Below, piece after piece: positions 1-6,769 of a stretch of 11,954 nucleotides of DNA; positions within the stretch are counted from its first letter, which is position 1; the number at the start of each line of letters is the position of its first letter. The notes below the pieces were generated by a model. It saw only the letters and a list, made by a program, of their open reading frames with translations. It was not told where the DNA came from and searched no databases. Source of the stretch: JBEINZ01 sp040377825 (GTDB lineage Bacteria > Pseudomonadota > Alphaproteobacteria > Rhizobiales > Ancalomicrobiaceae); the NCBI GenBank assembly GCA_040377825.1, contig JBEINZ010000074.1:1-11954 (forward strand), written 5' to 3'. A program made the position numbers and the translations under genes.

Positions 1-1304
1 ACCATCATGCCGAGCATGACGCCGCCCGGCCCGATCGCCCCGCGCGCGATCCCCACGGCGTCGAGAGCCGCCGCCTCTTCCATAAGCAGCGACCGCACGG
101 CCGTCATCTCGCGCGGCACGGAGACCATCGGCACCATGATTTGAAGCGGCCCGGCCGTCGCGGCACGCAGAAGCGCGCGCAGTTGCACCCGGAAAATCTC
201 GGGCCGCGTCAGCGAGAGCCGCACGCCGCGAAGGCCGAGAAACGGATTGAGCTCACCCTCGATCGTGTAGCCCGGCACCGGCTTGTCGCCGCCCGCGTCA
301 ACGGTCCGGATCGTCACCGGGCGGCCGGCGGCCCAAGCGAGAATCTTCCTGTAAGCCTCGGCCTGCTCGTCCTCGCCGGGCAGGCGGTCGGCCGTGCGGC
401 CGTCGAACAGGAACTCGGTGCGCACCAGACCGATGCCGTCGCACATCGTGGAATCAAGGCTCGCGAGATCGGCCGGACCGCCGATATTGATATGGACCGC
501 GACGCGTTCCCCCGAGGCCGTCACGGCCGGCTCATGCACCCGCGCCCCCGCCCGCGCCGCCGCAACCGCACCGGCTTCGCGCCGAACATCGAAGCGCGCG
601 CGCGTCGCTCGATCCGGAGCTAGTGTCAGCGTGCCCGCAGCGGCATCGAGGAGCGCGATCTCCCCGTTTGCCGCGGGAACAAAACCGAGGCCAACGACCA
701 TGGGGATGCCCCGGCCGCGCGCGAGGATGGCGACATGTGCCGTGGGGCTGCCGGCCGACAAGGCTATGCCATGGCCTTGCCGCCAGGAAATCTCCAGGAA
801 CCGCGACGGCGGCAGGTCGTCGGCGACCACGATCGCGCCGTCCGGCAGCGCATCGATTGCCGCGCCGCCGCCCGACAGCGCCACGATCACCCGGCCCTTC
901 AGATCCTCAAGATCAGCAGCGCGAGCGCGAAAGTAATCGTCTTCAGCGGCCCGGTAGCCGGCAATTTCGTCATCCAGGCGGACGCGCCAAGCCCAATCCG
1001 CTGCCGCGCCTTCGGCGATCGCGGCGAAGACCGGGTCCGTCAGGGCCTCGTCTTCCAACAGCGCGAGTTGGAATTCCAGGATTGCAGCGGCCTCTTCGTC
1101 ATCGAGCCGGCCGATCAAGCCGGCGAGCGCGGCGCTCGCCGCGTCCAACGCTCCGCGAAGCGCGGTCTTCTCCGCTTGGGCATCGCCAACGACGCGATCA
1201 GATCCCGCATCCGCATCAAGCCGCACAATAGGTCCGACCGCAAAGCCGCCGGCCGCCGAACGACCGGTGAGCTGGATGACGGCGCGCGGGTCGGACTCGG
1301 TCAT
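1..1304 (-). CDS. ptsI: PTS Enzyme I (phosphoenolpyruvate-protein phosphotransferase), 3' end beyond window
   Basis: Takes phosphate from PEP and passes it to HPr in the cytoplasm. The frame is open from the ATG at 1302-1304 to the left edge, giving 434 residues of about 575 usual for EI. The phosphohistidine motif reads GSPTAHVAILARGRGIP with His190, next to His189 of E. coli EI. The start of the PEP-binding barrel is seen as DGIGLVRTEFLF (about 289-300), DAGGDKPVPGY (336-346), NPFLGLRGVRLSL (353-365) and MVPMVS, and the read ends in LGMMV. The missing part would hold the catalytic Cys and the rest of the PEP site. There is no N-terminal GAF domain, so it is not a PtsP (EI-Ntr) protein. The start overlaps the HPr stop by one base (TGATG), and GAGGAT lies just upstream as a ribosome binding site. 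Placement next to HPr, a DhaM-type EIIA and DhaL indicates service to a PEP-dependent ketose kinase. The family is certain; the dedicated role is inferred. Confidence 0.95.
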   Translation of the reverse strand, partial: MTESDPRAVIQLTGRSAAGGFAVGPIVRLDADAGSDRVVGDAQAEKTALRGALDAASAALAGLIGRLDDEEAAAILEFQLALLEDEALTDPVFAAIAEGAAADWAWRVRLDDEIAGYRAAEDDYFRARAADLEDLKGRVIVALSGGGAAIDALPDGAIVVADDLPPSRFLEISWRQGHGIALSAGSPTAHVAILARGRGIPMVVGLGFVPAANGEIALLDAAAGTLTLAPDRATRARFDVRREAGAVAAARAGARVHEPAVTASGERVAVHINIGGPADLASLDSTMCDGIGLVRTEFLFDGRTADRLPGEDEQAEAYRKILAWAAGRPVTIRTVDAGGDKPVPGYTIEGELNPFLGLRGVRLSLTRPEIFRVQLRALLRAATAGPLQIMVPMVSVPREMTAVRSLLMEEAAALDAVGIARGAIGPGGVMLGMM

Positions 1305-1588
1305 CAGGGGCTATCCTCGAAATCCGCGTCCACGAGGCTGACCAAGGCGGCAACGGCCGCTTCCGCATCGGCACCCTCCGCGCGGAAATGCAGCGTCGTG
1401 TTTCTTGGCGCCCGCGCCGCCATGACGTTTACGATGCTTTTGGCATCGATCCAGGGGCCTTCCTCGGTCACCGCGAGTTCCACACGGGCCTTAAAGCCCT
1501 TCGCGGCCTTGGTCAGCTTGACCGATGGACGCGCATGCAGCCCAAGTTCGTGAAACAGCAAAACCGATGCACTGGCTGTCGAAGACAT
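1304..1588 (-). CDS. HPr family phosphocarrier protein
   Basis: Carries phosphate from Enzyme I to EIIA domains. At 94 residues it matches the usual HPr size of 85-95. The active-site motif GLHARPSVKLTKAAKGF places the phosphorylated histidine at His18. The second conserved block, DAKSIVNVMAARA, has Ser51 at the position of the regulatory serine of Gram-positive HPr. Whether it is phosphorylated cannot be told, and no HPr kinase is in the window. The ATG has a GGGGGA ribosome binding site in the 13-base gap after the EIIA gene, and its stop codon overlaps the EI start. In E. coli this domain is fused inside DhaM; here it is a separate gene between the EIIA and EI genes, so it most likely belongs to the dihydroxyacetone-kinase branch. 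A more general PTS role is not excluded. Confidence 0.94.
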   Translation of the reverse strand: MSSTASASVLLFHELGLHARPSVKLTKAAKGFKARVELAVTEEGPWIDAKSIVNVMAARAPRNTTLHFRAEGADAEAAVAALVSLVDADFEDSP

Positions 1589-1601
1589 GCTTCCCCCGAT
1601 A

Positions 1602-1994
1602 TCAAGCGGCCGAGAGTTCTTCGGCTGTGCTACGAACTTCCGCGAGCGTCGCGCCGCCCCAGGCCTCGGTCGCGGCCATCACCGCGCCCTCGACGATCGG
1701 CGCGTTGCAGACCACAACCTTGCCGCGCCGGTCCTCCGACAGAAGCTCGATCGCCATCTCGCTGTTAGTCTCTGCCCCGCCGAGATCGACCAGGATCGCG
1801 ACGCCGCGCTCCGACCAGGCGCTGTCGATCGCGGCCATGATTTTCTCGACGCTCGTGCCGAGCCCCCCGCCCGGATCGCCGCCGGTCCATGCGAGCGGCA
1901 CATCGTCGCCAACCATCTGCCGCACCATATCCGCCGTGCCCTTGGCGACGTCGGGCGAATGGGACACGATCACGATCCCAACCTTGTCGTTCAT
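1602..1994 (-). CDS. dhaM: DhaM-type PTS EIIA phosphotransfer subunit of dihydroxyacetone kinase
   Basis: Receives phosphate from HPr and re-phosphorylates the ADP held by DhaL, so PEP instead of free ATP drives the kinase. The 130-residue product is a stand-alone EIIA (mannose/DhaM fold) domain. The N-terminal strand VGIVIVSHSPDVAKG puts the phosphorylated histidine at His12. Further typical blocks are GGDPGGGLGTSVEKI, LVDLGGAETNSEMAIELL and CNAPIVEGAVMAATEA. E. coli DhaM has this domain followed by HPr and a partial EI in one chain; here the protein ends after EIIA and the other parts are separate genes. Its ATG overlaps the dhaL stop as ATGA (1991-1994), so the two are probably translated together. 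Confidence 0.93.
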   Translation of the reverse strand: MNDKVGIVIVSHSPDVAKGTADMVRQMVGDDVPLAWTGGDPGGGLGTSVEKIMAAIDSAWSERGVAILVDLGGAETNSEMAIELLSEDRRGKVVVCNAPIVEGAVMAATEAWGGATLAEVRSTAEELSAA

Positions 1995-2593
1995 GCCCGG
2001 CCCTCCATGACGTCACAAATCGCTTCAATGATCAGTTGGCTCGAACGTGCGCCCGGGTCCATATGCCCGATCGAGCGTTCGCCGAGAAACGATGCCCGGC
2101 CGCGCACCGCCTGGACCGGGATCGTCGCCGCCGCCGCGTCGGCCGCCACGGCCTTGAGCCGCGCCGTATCCGCGCCGCTGTCAAGCGCCTCGCTGACGGG
2201 AAGCAGGACATCAAGCATCGTCTTCTGGCCGCGATCGGACTTGCCGCGCGCCTTGACCGCCTCGATCGCCGCCGCGAAGGCCGTGGCAACCGCCGCGCGA
2301 TCAAGCGTCGGGCCGAGTTCCTTGCCAAGCGTCATGACCAGCGTACCGTAAAGCGGGCCGGATGCGCCGCCGACCTTCATGACGAGATGCATGCCGGCCA
2401 CCTTCAGGGCATCGGCCGGGGCCTGCGCGGCGAGCTTCGGCAGATCCGCCAGCACCGCCTCCATCCCCCGCTTCATATTAAGCCCGTGATCGCCATCGCC
2501 GATCGCCTGATCGAGCGCGGTTAGCTCGTCGCACGCCGCGATCATGCGCGTGGCAACTGTCTCGATCAAATGGGCAAAGCCCTGTGCATCCAT
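1991..2593 (-). CDS. dhaL: Dihydroxyacetone kinase subunit DhaL (ADP-binding)
   Basis: Holds ADP/ATP with two Mg ions and transfers phosphate to a ketose bound covalently by DhaK. From the ATG at 2593 it is 200 residues, close to the roughly 210 of the family. The Mg-binding motif is LDQAIGDGDHGLNMKRG with Asp28, Asp33 and Asp35, equivalent to Asp30/35/37 of E. coli DhaL. GGASGPLYG (75-83) is the nucleotide loop, GQKTMLDVLLP follows, and FLGERSIGHMDPGARSS is near the C-terminus. A GTG at 2605 would add four residues; I prefer the ATG because the GTGGGGG run then serves as its ribosome binding site. The gene starts about 20 bases after the epimerase stop and overlaps the EIIA gene. No dhaK is present between the window edges. 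The partner could be beyond the left edge or elsewhere, and the substrate might be dihydroxyacetone or another short ketose such as erythrulose. Confidence 0.93.
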   Translation of the reverse strand: MDAQGFAHLIETVATRMIAACDELTALDQAIGDGDHGLNMKRGMEAVLADLPKLAAQAPADALKVAGMHLVMKVGGASGPLYGTLVMTLGKELGPTLDRAAVATAFAAAIEAVKARGKSDRGQKTMLDVLLPVSEALDSGADTARLKAVAADAAAATIPVQAVRGRASFLGERSIGHMDPGARSSQLIIEAICDVMEGRA

Positions 2594-2613
2594 TCCAACC
2601 CCCACTCAATCGC

Positions 2614-3462
2614 TCACGCGGCCGACCAGCCCGCGCGTATCATGTTCAGTCCGTCCCGCCAGACGTCTTGCGGATCGGCGAATAAATCCCGCCACACGCG
2701 TGTCGCCGCCGCCAAGTCGGGAAGCGCGCGGCCGAACGCCTCGATCGTCAGGAAGCCGTCGTAGCCGGACGCCTTTAGAGCCGCAAAGGTTTTCGCCCAT
2801 TGGACTTGTCCGGTGCCGGGCACGCCGCGATCGTTCTCGGAAATGTGCACATGCGTAAGATGCTGCGCCACGGCGGCGATCGCGGCCGCGACGTCCTTCT
2901 CCTCGATATGCGCATGGAATGTGTCGTACATCGCCTTGATGGCCGGATGCCCAACGAGGTCCAGATGACGCGCGAGATCGTCGGCCGTGGTCAGCGCATA
3001 GCATTCGAAGCGGTTAAGCGCCTCGACCGCGATCGTCACGCCGCGACCGGCCGCGATATCGCCGACCGCGCGATGGAAGTCGACCATGCGGGAACGTTCG
3101 GTTTCGGTCGGTCCGGCGCCGGAGAAATGACCGAGCGTTGAGTGAAGCGGGCCGCAGAGGTTCTTGGCGCCGAGCGCTTCAGTGCAGGCGGTTGCCCAAT
3201 CGAGGTAGTCGACAGCCGCCTTGCGCGCCGCCGGATCGTCCGACAGCGGATTTTGCTCAACCGTCGGGAATACCGTCAGCGCGGTCCGCTCGAGCGCCAA
3301 CTCGTCGAGAAGGCGGCCGAGTTTGGCATAGTCGTCCGGCGTACTGGTGAAGATCGGGATTTCGACGCCGTCGTAGCCGACTTGCTTCAACGGCGCGATG
3401 ATATCCGCGTCGATCTGCTCGACCGCGCTCGCCCACAACAGCAGGTTGAAGCCGACCTTCAT
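2614..3462 (-). CDS. Ketose 3-epimerase-like TIM-barrel protein (D-psicose/D-tagatose 3-epimerase family)
   Basis: Likely epimerises or isomerises a ketose using a divalent metal. The 282-residue product has the xylose-isomerase-like barrel. Compared from memory with Agrobacterium D-psicose 3-epimerase, the key residues line up at a constant offset of three: Glu147 in VEALNRFE, Asp180 in YDTFHAHIEE, His206 in HVHISENDRGVPG, and Glu241 in IEAFG (for Glu150, Asp183, His209, Glu244), with Arg212 for the substrate-binding Arg215. PLHS near residue 106 and KxWRDL-like VWRDLF near 257-261 also match. Related proteins are hydroxypyruvate isomerases and 3-oxo-isoapionate decarboxylases, so the exact reaction is open. 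The start at MKVGFNLLLW is chosen because it overlaps the ATPase 2 stop as ATGA and has GGAG upstream. It sits between importer and kinase genes, so it probably makes the kinase's ketose substrate. Confidence 0.85.
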   Translation of the reverse strand: MKVGFNLLLWASAVEQIDADIIAPLKQVGYDGVEIPIFTSTPDDYAKLGRLLDELALERTALTVFPTVEQNPLSDDPAARKAAVDYLDWATACTEALGAKNLCGPLHSTLGHFSGAGPTETERSRMVDFHRAVGDIAAGRGVTIAVEALNRFECYALTTADDLARHLDLVGHPAIKAMYDTFHAHIEEKDVAAAIAAVAQHLTHVHISENDRGVPGTGQVQWAKTFAALKASGYDGFLTIEAFGRALPDLAAATRVWRDLFADPQDVWRDGLNMIRAGWSAA

Positions 3463-4490
3463 TTGGCTGCTCCGTTCTCCGCGATTCTCCGGCCGCTTGC
3501 ATCGAAGCAGAGCGGATCGGCAAAGGTAACTTCGACCGCGTCCTCGCGGATGAGATCGGTGTCCGGGTCGACCAGGGCGACGATCGTGCGATCCTTGACC
3601 GCGACATGGATGTGGCTTTGATCGCCGAGGTGCTCGATCCATTTCACGCGGCCGCGCGCGTCGCCATTCGCCGCCTTCGTCACGCGGATATGCTCCGTGC
3701 GCGCGCCGACGGTGGCGGTGCCCGGCAGTAGTCGATTAGCCGGCAATAGATCGGCCGGCACCAGATTGATCGCCGGCTGGCCGAGGCGTTGGGCGACGTA
3801 GGTATCGACCGGCGCCTCGTAGATCTCGCGCGGCGTTCCGACCTGCACGAGCCGGCCCGCGTTGACCACGCCGATCCGGGTGGCGAGCGTCATCGCCTCG
3901 ATCTGATCATGCGTGACATAGATGATGGTCGCGCCGAGATCGACCTGCACGCGCTTCAGTTCAAGCCTAAGATCCGCCCGCAGCTTCGCATCGAGCGAGG
4001 ATAGCGGCTCGTCCATCAGATAGACCGCCGGCCGGCGCACGAGCGCGCGGCCAATGGCGACGCGCTGCATCTGCCCGCCAGAAAGCTGCGTCGCGCGATT
4101 GCCGAGCTTGTCCTCGATTTGCAGAAGCCGCGCAACCTCGGTGACCTTGGCCTTGATATCGGGCTCCGGCGTGCGCCGCGTCGGCGAACGAAGCGGAAAG
4201 GCCAGATTGTCGAAGACCGACAGATGCGGGTAGAGCGAATACTGCTGGAAAACGAAAGTCACGTCGCGGGCGGCCGGCGGCGCCGCGGTAACATCCTGCC
4301 CGCCGATCGCGATGCGACCCTGATCGGGCCGCTCCAAGCCGGCAACAAGCCGCAGGATCGTCGTCTTGCCCGCGCCCGTCGGGCCGAGCAGCACGATGAA
4401 CTCGCCGTCGCCGACGGTAAGCGACACATCGCTGACGGCCGTCGTCTCGCCGAAGCGCTTGGAAACCTGATCGAGCCGAACCTCAGCCAT
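3459..4490 (-). CDS. Sugar ABC transporter ATP-binding protein, ATPase 2
   Basis: One of two different ATPases that power the importer on the cytoplasmic face. 343 residues, MalK/UgpC-like. Walker A GPTGAGKTT (36-44), Q-loop Gln82 in FQQYSLYPHL, signature LSGGQMQRVAIGRAL (136-150), Walker B ending in Asp160-Glu161, D-loop SSLD, and switch His194 in YVTHDQIEAM are all intact, so it should hydrolyse ATP. The C-terminal part (about 235-335) is an OB/TOBE domain with VGARTEHIRV in place of the usual VRPEH-type motif. The start at MAEVRLDQVS overlaps the end of ATPase 1 by 8 bases and follows an AGGGGGG ribosome binding site. Its stop overlaps the epimerase start. Two ATPase genes side by side resemble GlpS/GlpT of the glycerol importer, where the ATPases are thought to form a heterodimer. 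The heterodimer here is inference. Confidence 0.93.
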   Translation of the reverse strand: MAEVRLDQVSKRFGETTAVSDVSLTVGDGEFIVLLGPTGAGKTTILRLVAGLERPDQGRIAIGGQDVTAAPPAARDVTFVFQQYSLYPHLSVFDNLAFPLRSPTRRTPEPDIKAKVTEVARLLQIEDKLGNRATQLSGGQMQRVAIGRALVRRPAVYLMDEPLSSLDAKLRADLRLELKRVQVDLGATIIYVTHDQIEAMTLATRIGVVNAGRLVQVGTPREIYEAPVDTYVAQRLGQPAINLVPADLLPANRLLPGTATVGARTEHIRVTKAANGDARGRVKWIEHLGDQSHIHVAVKDRTIVALVDPDTDLIREDAVEVTFADPLCFDASGRRIAENGAAK

Positions 4491-5595
4491 GGTGGCGGCC
4501 CCCCTGGCGCGCGGCGTCGGTCCAGGCGGTGCGAAGCGCACGACCGGATGCCTTGTCGAAGATCGAGAGCTTATCGGGGCGGAACGTGAGCCCGACCGGA
4601 TGGCCGATCGGCGCGCGGATATCCGATCCAAGCCGCGCGCGGACCATGCCGCCGCCGGTCTTCACCGTAACGATTTGCGTCGTGCCGAGATACTCGCTAC
4701 CGAAAACCTCCCCGCGCAGACCGCCATCATCGACGAGGCGGACCTGTTCCGGACGCACCCCGAGCACGAGATCGGCTTCGGCGATGCTTTCATGCATGGT
4801 GGGGATCGTCAGCTCCACGCCATCGAGCCGCGCTTGCGTCTGTCCCGTTTCAAGGCCGCCACGAAACGGCAGCAAATTCATCGGCGGGGAACCGATGAAG
4901 TCCGCGACAAACAACGTGGCCGGCCGATCGTAGATCGCTTGCGGCGTGTCGAATTGCTCGATCAAGCCGCGATTCATCACCGCGATCTTGTCGGCCATGG
5001 CCATGGCCTCGAGCTGATCATGCGTCACGTAGATCGTCGTGGCGCCCAGCCGATCATGCAGCGCCCGCAATTCGCCGATCATCGCCTCGCGCAGTTCCGT
5101 GTCGAGCGCGCCGAGCGGCTCGTCCATCATGAAGGCCTTGGGATCGCGCACGATCGCACGGCCAAGCGCGACGCGCTGCCGGTCGCCGCCGGAAAGCCCC
5201 GAAACGGGCTTGTCGAGCAGATGCGAGATGCGCAGAATCCGCCCGGCTTCCTCCACCTTGGTCTTGACTTCGGCGCGGCCGAGCCCCTGGCACGTCAAGG
5301 GATAGCCAATGTTCTGGCGCACATTCATGTGCGGGTAGAGCGCGAACAGCTGGAACACGAAGGCGATGTCGCGGCTCGACGCGCGCAGGAACGTGACGTC
5401 CTCCCCGCCGAGCGTGATCGTGCCGGAGGACGGCAGTTCCAAACCGGCGATCATGCGCAGCGTCGTCGTCTTGCCGCAGCCGGAAGGGCCGAGCATGGCA
5501 AAGAACTCACCGGAATTCACGGTAAAGGACGAATCCCGAACAGCCACGAACGAGCCGAAGGATTTGTGCAGGTTCTGAACTCGGATCTCGGCCAC
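4483..5595 (-). CDS. Sugar ABC transporter ATP-binding protein, ATPase 1 (GTG start)
   Basis: Partner of ATPase 2. 370 residues when started at the GTG at 5593-5595, giving VAEIRVQNLHKSFG. A longer frame upstream runs through the small membrane gene and is not credible. The GTG is preferred because AGGAGAG lies at good spacing and fused to the previous stop codon. Walker A GPSGCGKTT (36-44), Q-loop Gln82 in FQLFALYPHM, signature LSGGDRQRVALGRAI (134-148), Walker B Asp158-Glu159, D-loop GALD and switch His192 in THDQLEAMAM are complete. The C-terminal OB/TOBE region (about 230-345) contains GVRPEQVRL. It differs widely from ATPase 2 outside the motifs, so the pair is not a recent duplication. 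The gene order small membrane protein, ATPase 1, ATPase 2 is like that of glycerol-type importers. Confidence 0.93.
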   Translation of the reverse strand: MAEIRVQNLHKSFGSFVAVRDSSFTVNSGEFFAMLGPSGCGKTTTLRMIAGLELPSSGTITLGGEDVTFLRASSRDIAFVFQLFALYPHMNVRQNIGYPLTCQGLGRAEVKTKVEEAGRILRISHLLDKPVSGLSGGDRQRVALGRAIVRDPKAFMMDEPLGALDTELREAMIGELRALHDRLGATTIYVTHDQLEAMAMADKIAVMNRGLIEQFDTPQAIYDRPATLFVADFIGSPPMNLLPFRGGLETGQTQARLDGVELTIPTMHESIAEADLVLGVRPEQVRLVDDGGLRGEVFGSEYLGTTQIVTVKTGGGMVRARLGSDIRAPIGHPVGLTFRPDKLSIFDKASGRALRTAWTDAARQGGRHHG

Positions 5596-5600
5596 GCCTT

Positions 5601-5607
5601 CTCTCCT
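5601..5607 (-). promoter_or_regulatory. Ribosome binding site that fixes the GTG start of ATPase 1
   Basis: On the minus strand AGGAGAG overlaps the TGA stop of the small membrane gene and lies 5 bases before the GTG of ATPase 1. The fused stop and ribosome site suggest that ribosomes ending the small gene re-initiate on the ATPase gene. No ATG in this frame gives a protein beginning close to the conserved IRVQNLHKSFG strand. Confidence 0.75.
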
Positions 5608-5807
5608 CAAGCGGGCAGTTTGCCGCCGAACACGAACAGCAACGTCCCGGTAAGTGTCACCGCGAAGGACCAGCCGTAGAGTTCCAGCGAGAAAGGCTGC
5701 ATCAACATGATCACGCCGGCCGCGATGAGCGTCGTCGCCAGCGTTTCGGCGATCCCGCGTGGCGAAAAGCGCTTGCGTGCCGGCGGCTGGCCCGTTTCCC
5801 CAGTCAT
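5607..5807 (-). CDS. Small two-helix membrane protein within ABC importer operon
   Basis: 66 residues, family not recognised. The N-terminus (1-18) is hydrophilic and rich in Arg/Lys (PPARKRFSPRG). Two hydrophobic segments follow at about 20-38 (TLATTLIAAGVIMLMQ) and 44-62 (YGWSFAVTLTGTLLFVFGG), separated by a short PFSLELYG turn, so it probably sits in the inner membrane as a hairpin with both ends in the cytoplasm. The start at MTGETGQ overlaps the permease 2 stop as ATGA (5804-5807), and its stop is fused to the ATPase 1 ribosome site. This tight coupling on both sides supports a real gene. Position between permease and ATPase genes recalls the small GlpU/DUF2160 protein of the glycerol importer, but I see no clear sequence match. 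It could be an accessory subunit or an assembly or stability factor. Confidence 0.82.
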   Translation of the reverse strand: MTGETGQPPARKRFSPRGIAETLATTLIAAGVIMLMQPFSLELYGWSFAVTLTGTLLFVFGGKLPA

Positions 5808-6769
5808 TTGCGCACCGCTCCGAATGTGATGCCGCGCAACAGGTGTTTGCGCAGCAGGACTGTGAACACAACGATCGGGATTAGGAAAAGCGTGGTGCCA
5901 GCCGCCACCGCCGGCCAATCCTGCCCGCCCTCGCCGATGATGATCGGGATGAACGGCGGCGCCGTCTGGGCTTCGCCGGACGTGAGCAGCACGGCGAAGG
6001 CATATTCGTTCCAGGCGAAGATCATGCAGAAGATCGCGGTCGCGGCGATTCCGGTCGCGGCCTGCGGGAGCACGACCTTGCGGAAGGCCTGCAGCCGCGT
6101 GTAGCCGTCGATCATCGCGGCTTCCTCATATTCGCGCGGAATTTCGTCGATGAAGCCCTTGAGGAGCCAAACGGCGAGCGACACGTTGACCGAGGTGTAA
6201 AGCAGGATCATGCCGAGCTTCGTGTCGGACAGCCCAAGCTCTCGATACATAAGGAAGATCGGGATCGCGACCGCGATTGGCGGCATCATCCGCGTCGACA
6301 GGATGAAGAACAGCAGGTCGTCCTTCAGCGGCACCTTGAAGCGCGAGAAGCCATAGGCCGCAAGCGTTCCGAGCGCGACGGCGAGGAACGTCGAGCCGAA
6401 GGCGATGATGATCGAGTTCATGAATCGCGGAATGAACTTCGACTCGCTGACCACCACCATCGACCGGTCGCGCGCGATCTCCTCGCAGGTGCCCGACGGC
6501 GGCGGCAGGCTCTTCAAATACTCCTCGGTCTGCCTTGAACGGGTCGTGAAAAGATTACAAAAGCCCTCGATCGTCGGCTCGAAAAACAGCTTCGGCGGAT
6601 AGGAGATCGAGTCCGGCGGCGACTTCAGCGCCGTCAAGCCGATCCACACGAGCGGGACCAGCGAGATGATCGCATAAAGAATGACGATCGCACCCGCGAT
6701 GCGCTTCGATGTCGTGCTCGGCTCGACCACGGAATGGGCGGTCGTAATCCCCCTCGAAAGGGCACTCAT
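5804..6769 (-). CDS. Carbohydrate ABC transporter permease 2 (MalG-like)
   Basis: One of the two membrane subunits that form the translocation channel. 321 residues from MSALSRGITT; a longer frame upstream only reads through permease 1. The first helix is at about 24-48 and the core helices run from about 118 to 305. The ATPase-contacting EAA loop is clear: EEAAMIDGYTRLQAFRKVVLP (215-235) with the conserved Gly222 and final Leu-Pro. The periplasmic stretch between helix 1 and helix 2 (about 50-117) is long and contains Cys71 and Cys94, unlike the shorter loop of typical MalG proteins. The ATG overlaps the permease 1 stop as ATGA (6766-6769), with AAGGTG upstream; the stop overlaps the small membrane gene. 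Confidence 0.94.
   Translation of the reverse strand: MSALSRGITTAHSVVEPSTTSKRIAGAIVILYAIISLVPLVWIGLTALKSPPDSISYPPKLFFEPTIEGFCNLFTTRSRQTEEYLKSLPPPSGTCEEIARDRSMVVVSESKFIPRFMNSIIIAFGSTFLAVALGTLAAYGFSRFKVPLKDDLLFFILSTRMMPPIAVAIPIFLMYRELGLSDTKLGMILLYTSVNVSLAVWLLKGFIDEIPREYEEAAMIDGYTRLQAFRKVVLPQAATGIAATAIFCMIFAWNEYAFAVLLTSGEAQTAPPFIPIIIGEGGQDWPAVAAGTTLFLIPIVVFTVLLRKHLLRGITFGAVRK

Noticed and set aside
1..1304. PtsP (nitrogen-type Enzyme I) as identity of the partial left-edge gene
   Set aside because: PtsP proteins carry an N-terminal GAF domain; here the phosphohistidine is at residue 190 from the start, as in sugar-type Enzyme I.
735..1553. 272-codon plus-strand open frame and other plus frames at the left edge
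   Set aside because: They lie opposite Enzyme I and HPr, whose active-site motifs are unmistakable on the minus strand.
3463..3642. Longer N-terminus for the epimerase, and similar extensions on both ATPases, permease 2 and the small membrane protein
   Set aside because: The added residues are read-through of the upstream gene in another frame; the internal starts have overlapping stop codons and ribosome sites and begin right at the conserved fold.
4489..5679. 396-codon open frame on the plus strand opposite the ATPase genes
   Set aside because: It is antisense to a clear ABC ATPase with all motifs, and its own translation is low-complexity Arg/His-rich with no family match.
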